A stretch of DNA of 37,423 nucleotides. It comes from a virus. Of this stretch, positions 1 to 6,405 are shown piece by piece (positions within the stretch are counted from its first letter, which is position 1; each line of letters begins with the position of its first letter). Both the position numbers and the translations under genes were made by a program. The notes beneath the pieces were generated by a model, which did no database searches, had not been told where the DNA came from, and was given only the letters and a program-made list of their open reading frames with translations. Where the stretch lies: the IMG/VR virus record IMGVR_UViG_3300032236_001270, positions 1 through 37,423 of that record; one strand, given 5' to 3'.

Positions 1-29
1 ACTTAGACAAATGGGCACACTATGTCTAA
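1..29 (+). CDS. possible C-terminal end of a gene cut by the left edge
   Basis: The third forward frame reads LDKWAHYV and then a TAA stop at 27-29. The residues look protein-like, and the stop lies in an inverted repeat (3-9 with 23-29) followed by a T-rich run, as at the end of a gene. Nine codons are too few to identify anything. It could equally be non-coding. Confidence 0.2.
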
Positions 30-40
30 TTGTTTTTGTT
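3..40 (+). terminator. weak terminator-like inverted repeat
   Basis: TTAGACA at 3-9 pairs perfectly with TGTCTAA at 23-29 across a 13-base loop, and the run TTGTTTTTGTTT follows. The stem is short and AT-rich, so termination here is only possible. It would fit a + strand gene ending at base 29. Confidence 0.25.
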
Positions 41-123
41 TCTCAAACGTGGATCATACAAATTACAAAAAATTTAACATTTTTACCAATTTAAATCCGA
101 CATATAGGACGTGATTTAGAGTA

Positions 124-132
124 TGATATAAT
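124..132 (+). promoter_or_regulatory. extended -10 promoter TGaTATAAT
   Basis: The TG at 124-125 and TATAAT at 127-132 form an extended -10 element 27 bases before the ATG at 160. No TTGACA-like -35 box is visible at the usual distance. The same element recurs at most transcription units in this window. Confidence 0.55.
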
Positions 133-159
133 TACATTCGTCAAGAAAGGCGGGAATAA

Positions 160-285
160 ATGGATTGTCATACAGATGGATGTATTAGAACAGCAAAATA
201 TATGATCGTAGAAGAAAAGCATGTCCATAGATACTGTCTTACATGCATTCAAAAAATAAAAGAGCGGGAATTAGTAAAGTCTTAA
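160..285 (+). CDS. 41-aa cysteine-rich protein, possible zinc ribbon
   Basis: This short ORF reads MDCHTDGCIRTAKY and ends in a charged helix-like tail (KIKERELVKS). Cysteines lie at residues 3, 8, 26 and 29, that is C-x4-C then C-x2-C, with several histidines between, a layout able to bind one zinc ion. An AAAGG ribosome site lies at 146-150, and an extended -10 promoter sits at 124-132. Its last 15 bases overlap the 3' end of the leftward 257-aa gene, so the two genes converge. Phages often carry such tiny zinc-finger proteins, some of which bind DNA or host regulators, but no specific function can be assigned. Codon use and the promoter support a real gene; the length keeps confidence moderate. 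Confidence 0.5.
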   Translation: MDCHTDGCIRTAKYMIVEEKHVHRYCLTCIQKIKERELVKS

Positions 286-1044
286 CCCTAAATCAGTAAT
301 ATCATACTTCTGATAGAACTTATTTCGCTTTCTGAAGATCAAAATGTAGTACATGACCTTTCTGGTAGCAGACATTTTTTCATAATTCATCTTAGATAAG
401 TATTTAAAGGCAATATTTGCCTGTTCTTCAGTAATTGCATGACTACCTTTAAGATCAGATGTTTTAATCTTCTCAAAACCTTTATTCATAATGGATAAAT
501 CTCTACAAATTTTGTCGGGAGACCATGAATCTTCATCTCTGTTAGTGAGAGCTGGATCTATATGACAAGGAGAGACCTTAAAAGAGCCTTTTTCAAGCGA
601 ATATAGCTCAGATGGGTCTAAAAATGTCTGTACAAAGGCTGCTTCTTTTCTATAGTAGTCATTAAGAGCCATTACAGAGTAATTTTTATCTTTCAGAGCA
701 TTTTTCCATCTGGAATCAGCAATATGTTGCTTGCCATTTCTATTTCTGGATTGAGATTTGGCGGGAAGACGAGATAAAAGCTCTGTAGGAACTATAACCT
801 TACCATTAAACTCTTTTCTCTCTATCTGATAGTTAATCTCCTCTATAGCAGAGCGTTTAGGTCTTCTTTTGCCTATCTGAGCAAGCTCTTCATCAGATGA
901 ATCATTGAGATTTTTCATATGCTCAAAATGCAACTGCAGACCAAACTTTAATCTACCTAGATTATTACTCTTGATATAAAATGAATGTTTATCTGTAGAT
1001 ACTAAAATTAGATCATCTTGTTCAGTGTAGGTTATATTTTCCAT
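271..1044 (-). CDS. 257-aa protein of unknown function
   Basis: I do not recognise this protein. It is soluble-looking and rich in charged residues (for example GKRRPKRSAIEE near residue 60) with no membrane segment and no obvious catalytic motif. The central part, near residues 85-135, is basic and contains KSQSRNRNGKQ, which could contact nucleic acid; the C-terminal part looks helical (FKYLSKMNYEKMSATRKV). An extended -10 (TGaTATACT read on the minus strand) ends only seven bases before the ATG, and no Shine-Dalgarno sequence is seen, so translation probably starts on a leaderless mRNA. It is the last gene of the leftward block, but this promoter makes it an independent unit. A DNA-processing or regulatory role is possible but unproven. 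Confidence 0.75.
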   Translation of the reverse strand: MENITYTEQDDLILVSTDKHSFYIKSNNLGRLKFGLQLHFEHMKNLNDSSDEELAQIGKRRPKRSAIEEINYQIERKEFNGKVIVPTELLSRLPAKSQSRNRNGKQHIADSRWKNALKDKNYSVMALNDYYRKEAAFVQTFLDPSELYSLEKGSFKVSPCHIDPALTNRDEDSWSPDKICRDLSIMNKGFEKIKTSDLKGSHAITEEQANIAFKYLSKMNYEKMSATRKVMYYILIFRKRNKFYQKYDITDLGLRLY

Positions 1045-1051
1045 TGTGTAT

Positions 1052-1060
1052 AGTATATCA
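1052..1060 (-). promoter_or_regulatory. extended -10 promoter (TGaTATACT), leaderless layout
   Basis: Read on the minus strand, TG is at 1060-1059 and TATACT at 1057-1052. Seven bases separate it from the ATG at 1044, which puts the predicted transcript start at or next to the start codon. Confidence 0.6.
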
Positions 1061-1090
1061 ACTTTCTATTTTTAAAAAAAGGCGGGAAAC

Positions 1091-1165
1091 AAGGCTGTAA
1101 AGCCTTTCTAGAAATTATCCTGGTAAGGATACTATCCTAGCTATGATAAAAGCTCATAGGGGCTA
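1091..1165. ncRNA. cluster of three hairpins, possible structured RNA
   Basis: Three stem-loops stand in a row in a gene-free stretch: AAGGCT/AGCCTT with loop GTAA (1091-1106), TATCCT/AGGATA with loop GGTA (1116-1131), and CTATGA/TCATAG with a seven-base loop (1141-1159) whose flanks TAG/CTA can extend the stem around a bulge. I could not fold the stretch into a tRNA on either strand. It could be a small RNA, a leader element, or in the minus direction a terminator of the membrane-protein gene, though no good U-run follows directly. Confidence 0.35.
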
Positions 1166-1199
1166 TATTGAACCATTTTCAAATATTTTCCGACATACC

Positions 1200-1517
1200 C
1201 TACGGGTTCATTCTGACATATACGGGCAGATCTTTGACATAGACCCAATCTTTGTACTTATGGGGCATATCGGGCAATATATCAATATCTTCGGTAAAAT
1301 CAAATGTTAAATTGTTGAGGGGGTTTTCATGTTCGGCACTCACTTTTTTCGGCTTCACTAAAAAGATTAATATAAATATAAAAGCTAAGATAAACTTAAA
1401 GTGTGTGGGTTTATATATTGCTGTGAAGGTAGCTGCTAAGGTTAATACTATGCCGAGAATATATCGGTACGTGGATGATTTACTTCCATGTGGCAATTCA
1501 TGCAGAGAACTCTGCAT
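1200..1517 (-). CDS. small membrane protein with two transmembrane segments
   Basis: Starting at MQSSLHELPHGS the product is 105 residues. Two hydrophobic segments follow one another, YILGIVLTLAATFTAIY and FKFILAFIFILIFLV, with the basic KPKK after the second, and then an acidic soluble tail (FDFTEDIDILPD). An alternative ATG ten codons upstream (base 1547) has a GGGAG-like ribosome site. Either start lies inside the HNH gene, giving an overlap of 70 or 100 bases. Beside a secreted lysozyme-like gene two genes away, a holin role is conceivable from the two-segment topology, but this is inference only. The frame is continuous and hydrophobicity is well organised, which supports a real gene. 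Confidence 0.6.
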   Translation of the reverse strand: MQSSLHELPHGSKSSTYRYILGIVLTLAATFTAIYKPTHFKFILAFIFILIFLVKPKKVSAEHENPLNNLTFDFTEDIDILPDMPHKYKDWVYVKDLPVYVRMNP

Positions 1518-1732
1518 TTTCCCATTTCTGCCCAAATTGTATCCCATCCGTATCTCCCGCCTTTTACCATATCAGAGACCTGAACTTTTTTTCCCGACTT
1601 TGTTTTATATTTTGATGAAGGGTCAAGATGATCAAATGATAATGCTGCGGGATGTTTATTATATCCACAGATTGCACAGCCTGCGTTCATCTTGAACTTA
1701 TCTACCTTTTTGCGAATCTCCTGCGGAGTCAT
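1448..1732 (-). CDS. HNH endonuclease
   Basis: This 94-aa protein has the whole HNH fold: a first zinc knuckle CAICG (residues 19-23), the SFDHLDP motif that carries the metal-activating histidine, and a second knuckle CRVLCMNCHMEVNHPR with paired cysteines and the following histidine and asparagine. It is a compact stand-alone domain with only a short basic N-terminal helix, so it may be a free-standing homing-type nuclease or a packaging-associated nickase; many tailed phages keep an HNH gene near the terminase. No terminase lies in this window, so its role stays open. The start codon is about nine bases from a TGaTATAAT promoter, so the mRNA is nearly leaderless. Its 3' end overlaps the membrane-protein gene. 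Confidence 0.85.
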   Translation of the reverse strand: MTPQEIRKKVDKFKMNAGCAICGYNKHPAALSFDHLDPSSKYKTKSGKKVQVSDMVKGGRYGWDTIWAEMGKCRVLCMNCHMEVNHPRTDIFSA

Positions 1733-1741
1733 AATATGATT

Positions 1742-1750
1742 ATTATATCA
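1742..1750 (-). promoter_or_regulatory. extended -10 promoter fused to a stop codon
   Basis: On the minus strand the sequence TGATATAAT begins with the TGA stop codon (1750-1748) of the upstream gene and continues as the -10 hexamer (1747-1742). Nine bases then precede the HNH start at 1732. A TTGACA stands upstream but only 12 bases away, too close for a normal -35 box. Confidence 0.6.
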
Positions 1751-1936
1751 CTCGTCAATTGTCAATGCGGGATCCGGGCATAATACTTTGCCCTGAGTAT
1801 GCATTTGTTCTAATTGTTGCATCTTTTCAGGCAGACGCTCACTCACGAGTACCGCCAATAGATCATATATACGTAATTGTTGAATATATATTCCAGCTAT
1901 TAATTCTTGAAATGCCTGCATTTGCTCTTCAGTCAT
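1748..1936 (-). CDS. 62-aa helical protein of unknown function
   Basis: From MTEEQMQAFQEL the product is a mostly helical 62-residue protein with a leucine- and glutamine-rich pattern (LRIYDLLAVLVSERLPEKMQQLEQM) that could form a coiled coil. A longer frame starts nine codons earlier, but the ATG at 1936 has a good GGAGG ribosome site six to eight bases upstream and overlaps the previous gene's end by eight bases, typical of translational coupling. Not recognised; it may be a small regulator or an accessory subunit. Confidence 0.6.
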   Translation of the reverse strand: MTEEQMQAFQELIAGIYIQQLRIYDLLAVLVSERLPEKMQQLEQMHTQGKVLCPDPALTIDE

Positions 1937-2183
1937 TTTGATCCTCCAAGACTTTATCCACAAGGGCTAGTCCGACTAATTCTGATATCTTGTTATAAAA
2001 ATTTAATCCAGGGTTGATTGTATAATCACAATCCCCGACTTGACATTTAATTTGAGTTGTTTCTGTAAGTACATTCCAGGATGGAACCATAAAAACTTCA
2101 TGATTGTTATTTATGCATCTCCAAGGTTCAACTAAGCCCTCTAAGGATAGTTGATAATATGTTGAGAATATTCTATGTTCCAT
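1929..2183 (-). CDS. 84-aa protein with possible zinc-binding cysteines
   Basis: The product begins MEHRIFSTYYQ and carries a WRCINNNH segment followed some 20 residues later by CQVGDC, so three cysteines and a histidine could form a zinc-ribbon-like site. I chose the ATG at 2183, which has AAGGA five bases upstream, over a TTG at 2234 that lies inside the hairpin after the lysozyme-like gene. The C-terminus is a plain helix (ISELVGLALVDKVLEDQND). Not assigned to a family. It overlaps the next leftward gene by eight bases and so belongs to the same operon. Confidence 0.6.
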   Translation of the reverse strand: MEHRIFSTYYQLSLEGLVEPWRCINNNHEVFMVPSWNVLTETTQIKCQVGDCDYTINPGLNFYNKISELVGLALVDKVLEDQND

Positions 2184-2201
2184 GTTTTCCTTAATTTGAA
2201 A

Positions 2202-2229
2202 TGGGGGACAGATTTTACTCCATCCCCCA
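2202..2229 (-). terminator. hairpin after the lysozyme-like gene
   Basis: TGGGGGA at 2202-2208 pairs with TCCCCCA at 2223-2229 across a 14-base loop. Read leftward it lies just after the stop of the transglycosylase-like gene and before the next ribosome site; the following bases (TTTCAAATT) are only partly T-rich, so it may attenuate rather than stop transcription. Confidence 0.4.
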
Positions 2230-2241
2230 CTCAATAAACTT

Positions 2242-2856
2242 CTATATACTTAACCCAATCGTACGCATCTGTGAATAAACATTTTCAACGTACTGACTAA
2301 TGGTTGGTTGACCAGCGAACCAATGTGTATACCATTTAGAAGTATTTCCAGCATATGATGGCAAATAATGTGTAGCAATTACTTTGGGCCATGAATGATA
2401 TTTCTTCCAAGCCCAATTAACTTCTCCACGCATCTTAGCATCTTGAATATATTCAGGAGCTAGACATGCTGTTTTAAAGCCAGCATATTTGTTCCATGTG
2501 ATCGGCATATATTGATATGCTCCACAAGCATCTGACCAGCGAGATTTAGCGTTATACCTGCCACTTGATTCTACCAATTTGATAGAATACATTAAAATCT
2601 CAACTTTGTCATTGAAACTAAGGAACTGCTGAACTTTCCTTTTGTTTTTATTATTATTAATATATAATTTATTATTTATATATTTAATATATATATTATT
2701 TAACTTATATTTATTATATAATAATATATTCTGATTGTACACATGAACAAATTTCTTGTCAAGTGCACTGGCTGTATCTGTTGCATATCCCATTACAGAA
2801 TTTGCAAATGTTATCAATACAACTAATGTTAGATGGAATTTAGATTTTAGTTTCAT
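2242..2856 (-). CDS. secreted lytic transglycosylase / lysozyme-like protein
   Basis: The 204-aa product has a signal peptide (MKLKSK basic start, hydrophobic LTLVVLITFANSVMG, likely cut after GYA) and a C-terminal transglycosylase (SLT/lysozyme-like) domain. The likely catalytic glutamate is in VESSGRYN, followed by the family motif GAYQYMPITWN and later IATHYLPSYAG. Such enzymes cleave the glycan strands of peptidoglycan; the exported form suggests a lysis enzyme. Between signal and enzyme domain lies a low-complexity linker of N, K, Y and I encoded by almost pure AT DNA (about 2645-2730). The frame extends upstream to 2967, but the ATG at 2856 has a strong AGGAGG site and starts the signal peptide, so I take it as the start. 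Transcribed from the minus half of a divergent promoter pair. Confidence 0.8.
   Translation of the reverse strand: MKLKSKFHLTLVVLITFANSVMGYATDTASALDKKFVHVYNQNILLYNKYKLNNIYIKYINNKLYINNNKNKRKVQQFLSFNDKVEILMYSIKLVESSGRYNAKSRWSDACGAYQYMPITWNKYAGFKTACLAPEYIQDAKMRGEVNWAWKKYHSWPKVIATHYLPSYAGNTSKWYTHWFAGQPTISQYVENVYSQMRTIGLSI
2645..2730. repeat. extreme AT-rich tract
   Basis: About 86 bases hold essentially a single G/C (at about 2704) and consist of TTATTA, ATATAT and TAATAT blocks. It lies inside the lysozyme-like gene and encodes its linker. It could arise by slippage, or could be an easily melted DNA element. Confidence 0.7.
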
Positions 2857-2892
2857 TCCCTTACCTCCTAGTTTTACTGACAGGTAACAATA

Positions 2893-2901
2893 ATTGTAGC
2901 A
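2893..2901 (-). promoter_or_regulatory. extended -10 promoter TGcTACAAT, leftward
   Basis: On the minus strand TG is at 2901-2900 and TACAAT at 2898-2893, 36 bases before the lysozyme-like start at 2856. It stands back to back with the + strand element at 2902-2910. Confidence 0.55.
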
Positions 2902-2910
2902 TGATATAAT
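2902..2910 (+). promoter_or_regulatory. extended -10 promoter TGaTATAAT, rightward
   Basis: TG at 2902-2903 and TATAAT at 2905-2910 precede the glycosyltransferase ATG at 2931 by 20 bases. The two opposed -10 boxes are six bases apart, so polymerase probably cannot bind both at once. Confidence 0.6.
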
Positions 2911-2930
2911 AAAGAAAACAAGGAGCATTA

Positions 2931-3956
2931 ATGATAGTTTCCCTTTCGGGTCCCGCTTTTGCCACAATGGAGAAATCTCTGGGATATGGTCAAGCGTCGT
3001 ATAATATATATAAATCTTTGCAAGCCCTAGGAGTAGAAGTCGGAATTAATTTACCAAAAGCCGACATTGAACTGTGTTTCTCTCATCCGATGGAACATGT
3101 ATTTAATGATCCTGATAGTTATAAGATAGCTTACTCTGCTTGGGAATCAACCGATTTGCATTTTCATTGGAAAAAGAATATGTTACGTGGTGATGAGATT
3201 TGGGGAACATCTGATTGGGTTTCTGATGTATGGAAAATATTATTTCCAACAAAAACAATTTTCACTTATAAGCACGGAATTAATTCTGACTGGAAACCAA
3301 AGTTAAGAACATCAAGACAAAAGCAATTTACATTTTTGCATATTGGAGAACCATTCTCAAGAAAAGATGCACAACTAGTCACTGATTGTTTTATTGAACT
3401 TTATGGAAACAATTCTGACTATAGGCTTGTAATGAAAGCTAATGGAATGAATACTGTTAAGGTACCTCATCCAGAATACGGATACTTAAGTTCTCCGTCT
3501 GCATGCTACGATAATATTATAACGATTGATTCTTTCTTAACGGATGAACAAATGGTTGGTTTGTATGAGCAGTGTGATGTTTTTATTTATCCATCATGGG
3601 GAGAAGGTTGGGGATTGCAACCAATGCAAGCCTTAGCATCAGGAATGCCGGTGATCTCAACAGATGGTTGGGCGGATTATTCAAAATACATAACTTGGGC
3701 AGTAAAGTCAAACTGGCTTAATAGTCCTTGGCAAGATATTCACCCCGGAATGATGATGAAACCAAACAAAACAAGTTTATTAGAAGCAATGAAAAATGCT
3801 GACGAACAATATGACTCAATATTAAAAGATACTTTTAAAAATGCTTTTAAGATGCATGCAGAGTACGATTGGTTAGAAGTTACAAAACCTGCAGTAGCAC
3901 GTTTAAGAGAAATTTATGCAAAGCGAGTTCTTGAAGGAAAAAACTTAAAAGCTTAG
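2931..3956 (+). CDS. GT4-like glycosyltransferase
   Basis: The 341-aa product looks like a GT-B fold retaining glycosyltransferase. The C-terminal half starts at FLHIGEPFSRKDA and holds the family's nucleotide-sugar site: YPSWGEGWGLQPMQALASG with the E-x7-E-type spacing and PVISTDG. The N-terminal half is the acceptor domain (SGPAFATMEKSLGYG; IWGTSDWVSDVW). The start has an AAGGAG site and a nearby extended -10 promoter. Phage enzymes of this type may modify phage structural proteins, phage DNA or host surface glycans; the acceptor cannot be read from sequence. It is separated from the later glycosyltransferase cluster by the reductase and fibre genes. Confidence 0.85.
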   Translation: MIVSLSGPAFATMEKSLGYGQASYNIYKSLQALGVEVGINLPKADIELCFSHPMEHVFNDPDSYKIAYSAWESTDLHFHWKKNMLRGDEIWGTSDWVSDVWKILFPTKTIFTYKHGINSDWKPKLRTSRQKQFTFLHIGEPFSRKDAQLVTDCFIELYGNNSDYRLVMKANGMNTVKVPHPEYGYLSSPSACYDNIITIDSFLTDEQMVGLYEQCDVFIYPSWGEGWGLQPMQALASGMPVISTDGWADYSKYITWAVKSNWLNSPWQDIHPGMMMKPNKTSLLEAMKNADEQYDSILKDTFKNAFKMHAEYDWLEVTKPAVARLREIYAKRVLEGKNLKA

Positions 3957-3973
3957 AACTCAAAATGTTTCTG

Positions 3974-3982
3974 TGATACACT
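3974..3982 (+). promoter_or_regulatory. promoter TGaTACACT before the reductase gene
   Basis: TG at 3974-3975 and TACACT at 3977-3982, with a weak TTAGAA 18 bases upstream at 3953-3958. It lies 36 bases before the reductase start. Confidence 0.45.
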
Positions 3983-4018
3983 AAGCATCTATCAAAATTT
4001 TAAAGAGGAGTATTACCC

Positions 4019-5953
4019 ATGTCACGTTCTATTGAAAACCCGTATGAAAACTTTATTGCACTATCTCGTTATGCGAGATGGTTAGAAAACGAAAACCGCA
4101 GAGAGACGTGGGAAGAAACTGTAGACCGCTACTTTAACTTTATGTTAAATCAGTTATCAACAAAGCATAACTATGTTCCAGATCAAGGTCTTGTTACAGA
4201 ACTTAAGGATGCAGTCTTTAATCGTAATGTTATGCCATCAATGCGATCTGTAATGACTGCAGGTGCAGCACTTGAAAGAGAAAATGTTTCAGGATATAAC
4301 TGTGCATTCCTTCCAGTTGATAACGCTCGTTCATTTGATGAAGCAATGTATATTCTTATGTGTGGCACTGGTGTTGGATTCTCTGTTGAGTATAAGTACA
4401 TCAATAAACTTCCCGCCCTTCCAGAAACACTTGAAAAGTCTAACACAGTAGTTTCAGTTGGAGATTCAAAAGAAGGTTGGGCAAAAGCTTATCGTGAACT
4501 TCTTTCACTTCTTTGGGCCGGACAAATTCCTCAAATTGATATTAGCAAGGTTCGCCCTTCAGGTGCACGTCTTAAGACTATGGGCGGAAGATCATCAGGT
4601 CCACAGCCTCTAGTAAATCTTTTTGATTTTACAATTCAGGTATTCAAGGGAGCACTTGGTCGTCAACTAAAGCCAATTGAATGTCATGACATTATGTGTA
4701 AGATTGGTGAAGTTGTTGTTGTTGGTGGAGTTCGTCGTTCTGCGATGATTTCACTTTCAAACATTAATGACATTGAGATGGCACAAGCAAAGGCAGGTAA
4801 TTGGTGGGAGTCAAACGCACAACGTGCATTGTCAAACAACTCAGTTGCATATTCTCGTAAACCAGATATGGCTCAGTTTATTGCAGAGTGGAAATCTTTG
4901 TATGATTCAAAGTCAGGTGAACGTGGTATATATAATGTTGCAGCAGCACAGAAGCAGGCAGCAAAGTATGGTCGTCGTAATCCAGATATTCATTATGGAA
5001 CTAACCCATGCTCTGAGATTATTCTTCGCCCATATCAATTTTGTAATCTTTCAGAGGTTGTGTTGCGTGAGCAAGATACAGTTGCAGATGTAGAAAATAA
5101 AGTTCGCCTTGCTTCAATTCTTGGAACATGGCAGTCAACACTTACAGACTTTAAGTACATCCGTAAAATCTGGAAAGATAATACCGAAGAAGAACGCCTA
5201 CTTGGAGTTTCTTTGACTGGTCAATTTGGACACAAGTTCTTTTCAGGTCAAGAAGGACTTGAGGAACTATCTTCAACGCTAGACGATCTTCGTAAGTGGG
5301 CAGTAGAAGTAAATATTTTAGAGGCAGAGAAAATTGGGATTCCCGCCTCAGCAGCAGTTACCTGTGTTAAGCCATCAGGAACAGTTTCCCAATTGGTCGG
5401 GGTGAGTTCAGGAATGCATCCGTGGCATTCAGATTATTATATCCGCACAGTTCGTGGGGACAAGAAAGATCCAATTACTCAGTTCTTAAAGGATACCGGA
5501 ATTCCTGTAGAAGATGATGTAATGAAGCCAAATGATACTTATGTATTTTCATTTCCAGTAAAAGCACCTTCAAATGCCATTACTAGAGATAAGCTTACAG
5601 CAATTCAGCAACTTGAGGTATGGTTAGTTTATCAACGTCACTGGTGTGAGCATAAGCCATCTATTACTGTATCCGTAAAGGAAGATGAATGGATGGAAGT
5701 TGGAGCATGGGTATACAAGCACTTTGATGAAGTATCTGGAATTTCATTCCTTCCTTACTCAGAGCATACCTACGTTCAGGCCCCATATCAAGAGGTTACA
5801 GCAGATCAATACCAGGATATGGCTGCAAAGATGCCAAAAGAAATTAATTGGCAAGCACTTTCACTTTATGAGTTAGAAGATACAACAACTGGAACTCAAG
5901 CACTCGCCTGCGTATCTGGAGAATGTGAGATTGTTGATATCGGTAAGAACTGA
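4019..5953 (+). CDS. nrdJ: class II (adenosylcobalamin-dependent) ribonucleotide reductase
   Basis: The 644-aa protein converts ribonucleotides to deoxyribonucleotides for phage DNA synthesis. It shows the cysteines and radical-site residues of the monomeric class II family: C95 (SGYNC) and C342 (QFCNLSE) as the redox pair, N329, C331 and E333 in TNPCSE as the active site, and the C-terminal pair C631/C636 in ACVSGEC. Other conserved pieces are CGTGVGFSVE, GVRRSAMISLSN and CVKPSGTVSQLVG. It is somewhat shorter than the Lactobacillus enzyme (about 739 aa), as in many phage forms. No class I small subunit or class III activase lies nearby, as expected for a B12 enzyme, so the host probably must supply adenosylcobalamin. 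A GAGGAG site precedes the ATG; the gene has its own promoter and a strong terminator. The gene symbol rests on family resemblance. Confidence 0.93.
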   Translation: MSRSIENPYENFIALSRYARWLENENRRETWEETVDRYFNFMLNQLSTKHNYVPDQGLVTELKDAVFNRNVMPSMRSVMTAGAALERENVSGYNCAFLPVDNARSFDEAMYILMCGTGVGFSVEYKYINKLPALPETLEKSNTVVSVGDSKEGWAKAYRELLSLLWAGQIPQIDISKVRPSGARLKTMGGRSSGPQPLVNLFDFTIQVFKGALGRQLKPIECHDIMCKIGEVVVVGGVRRSAMISLSNINDIEMAQAKAGNWWESNAQRALSNNSVAYSRKPDMAQFIAEWKSLYDSKSGERGIYNVAAAQKQAAKYGRRNPDIHYGTNPCSEIILRPYQFCNLSEVVLREQDTVADVENKVRLASILGTWQSTLTDFKYIRKIWKDNTEEERLLGVSLTGQFGHKFFSGQEGLEELSSTLDDLRKWAVEVNILEAEKIGIPASAAVTCVKPSGTVSQLVGVSSGMHPWHSDYYIRTVRGDKKDPITQFLKDTGIPVEDDVMKPNDTYVFSFPVKAPSNAITRDKLTAIQQLEVWLVYQRHWCEHKPSITVSVKEDEWMEVGAWVYKHFDEVSGISFLPYSEHTYVQAPYQEVTADQYQDMAAKMPKEINWQALSLYELEDTTTGTQALACVSGECEIVDIGKN

Positions 5954-5959
5954 TATAAT
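5951..5959 (+). promoter_or_regulatory. extended -10 promoter fused to the reductase stop codon
   Basis: The reductase stop TGA (5951-5953) is followed directly by TATAAT (5954-5959), and TTGTTG at 5931-5936 gives a 17-base spacer. A transcript from here would meet the terminator at 5968 within a few bases, so the element may be inactive, or make a very short RNA, or serve readthrough transcription. Confidence 0.4.
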
Positions 5960-5967
5960 GTTAGAAC

Positions 5968-5997
5968 AACCCCCGTCACTAGTGGACGGGGGTTTTC
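5968..5997 (+). terminator. strong Rho-independent terminator after the reductase
   Basis: AACCCCCGTC (5968-5977) pairs perfectly with GACGGGGGTT (5985-5994), a ten-base GC-rich stem with a seven-base loop, ending in TTTTCT. It isolates the reductase gene from the tail-fibre genes. Confidence 0.92.
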
Positions 5998-6017
5998 TAT
6001 GATTTAAGTCTGTTGAA

Positions 6018-6026
6018 TGTTATAAT
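6018..6026 (+). promoter_or_regulatory. extended -10 promoter TGtTATAAT for the fibre operon
   Basis: TG at 6018-6019 and TATAAT at 6021-6026, 19 bases before the GTG at 6046. No -35 box is visible. It follows directly on the reductase terminator and probably starts fibre transcription. Confidence 0.65.
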
Positions 6027-6045
6027 TACAAAATAAGGAGATTAA

Positions 6046-6405
6046 GTGGCTATTACTTCCGAAGACAGCAAAAATTACAAAATTACCCAAGGCGATACTT
6101 TTAACTTGGAAATTCAGTATGTAGATCCAGATAATAACCCTATCTCTTTAGAAGGTTTTACCTTTTTAATGGAAATAAAAGATAAGCCTGGAGGATCCAT
6201 ACTTTGTGCAAGCTGTACAATTGGAGATGGAATAAACATTACTGACTCTGTAAATGGAATTTTTACGGTTACAGTATCTCCTCAAAAAACAAAAAGCTTT
6301 AACTATCCAAAATCTGCTTATCAAATTCAAATTACTGACCAATATAATCAAAAATACACTCTTTTACAGGGATGGTTTAACGTCAATGCAGGAGTGATTA
6401 ATTAA
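6046..6405 (+). CDS. 119-aa beta-rich tail-associated protein
   Basis: It begins with GTG behind an AAGGAG site. The sequence KITQGDTFNLEIQYVDPDNN, then FLMEIKDKPGG and a final LLQGWFNVN, gives a run of alternating hydrophobic beta strands like the N-terminal beta-sandwich of phage baseplate or fibre proteins (BppU-like). A similar pattern opens the connector protein at 29970, which begins LRGTIATAELEIYSNG. It overlaps the next gene by one base (TAATG) and is first in the fibre operon. A structural or adaptor role in the tail tip is likely but inferred from context. Confidence 0.65.
   Translation: MAITSEDSKNYKITQGDTFNLEIQYVDPDNNPISLEGFTFLMEIKDKPGGSILCASCTIGDGINITDSVNGIFTVTVSPQKTKSFNYPKSAYQIQITDQYNQKYTLLQGWFNVNAGVIN

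Noticed and set aside
1091-1165. tRNA gene
   Set aside because: No acceptor pairing, T-loop consensus or anticodon arm in the right order could be built on either strand.
1252-1695. 147-aa + strand frame opposite the HNH and membrane-protein genes
   Set aside because: The minus strand carries the recognisable HNH motifs over the same bases; this frame has no family features.
2857-2967. 37-residue N-terminal extension of the lysozyme-like protein
   Set aside because: It would run through the divergent promoters and into the next gene. The ATG at 2856 has a strong AGGAGG site and begins a normal signal peptide.
5951-5997. Very short RNA made from the promoter at the reductase stop and ended by the terminator
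   Set aside because: The product would be about 30 bases, mostly the terminator hairpin. The -10 may simply be part of the common stop-promoter arrangement; left as a promoter call with low confidence.
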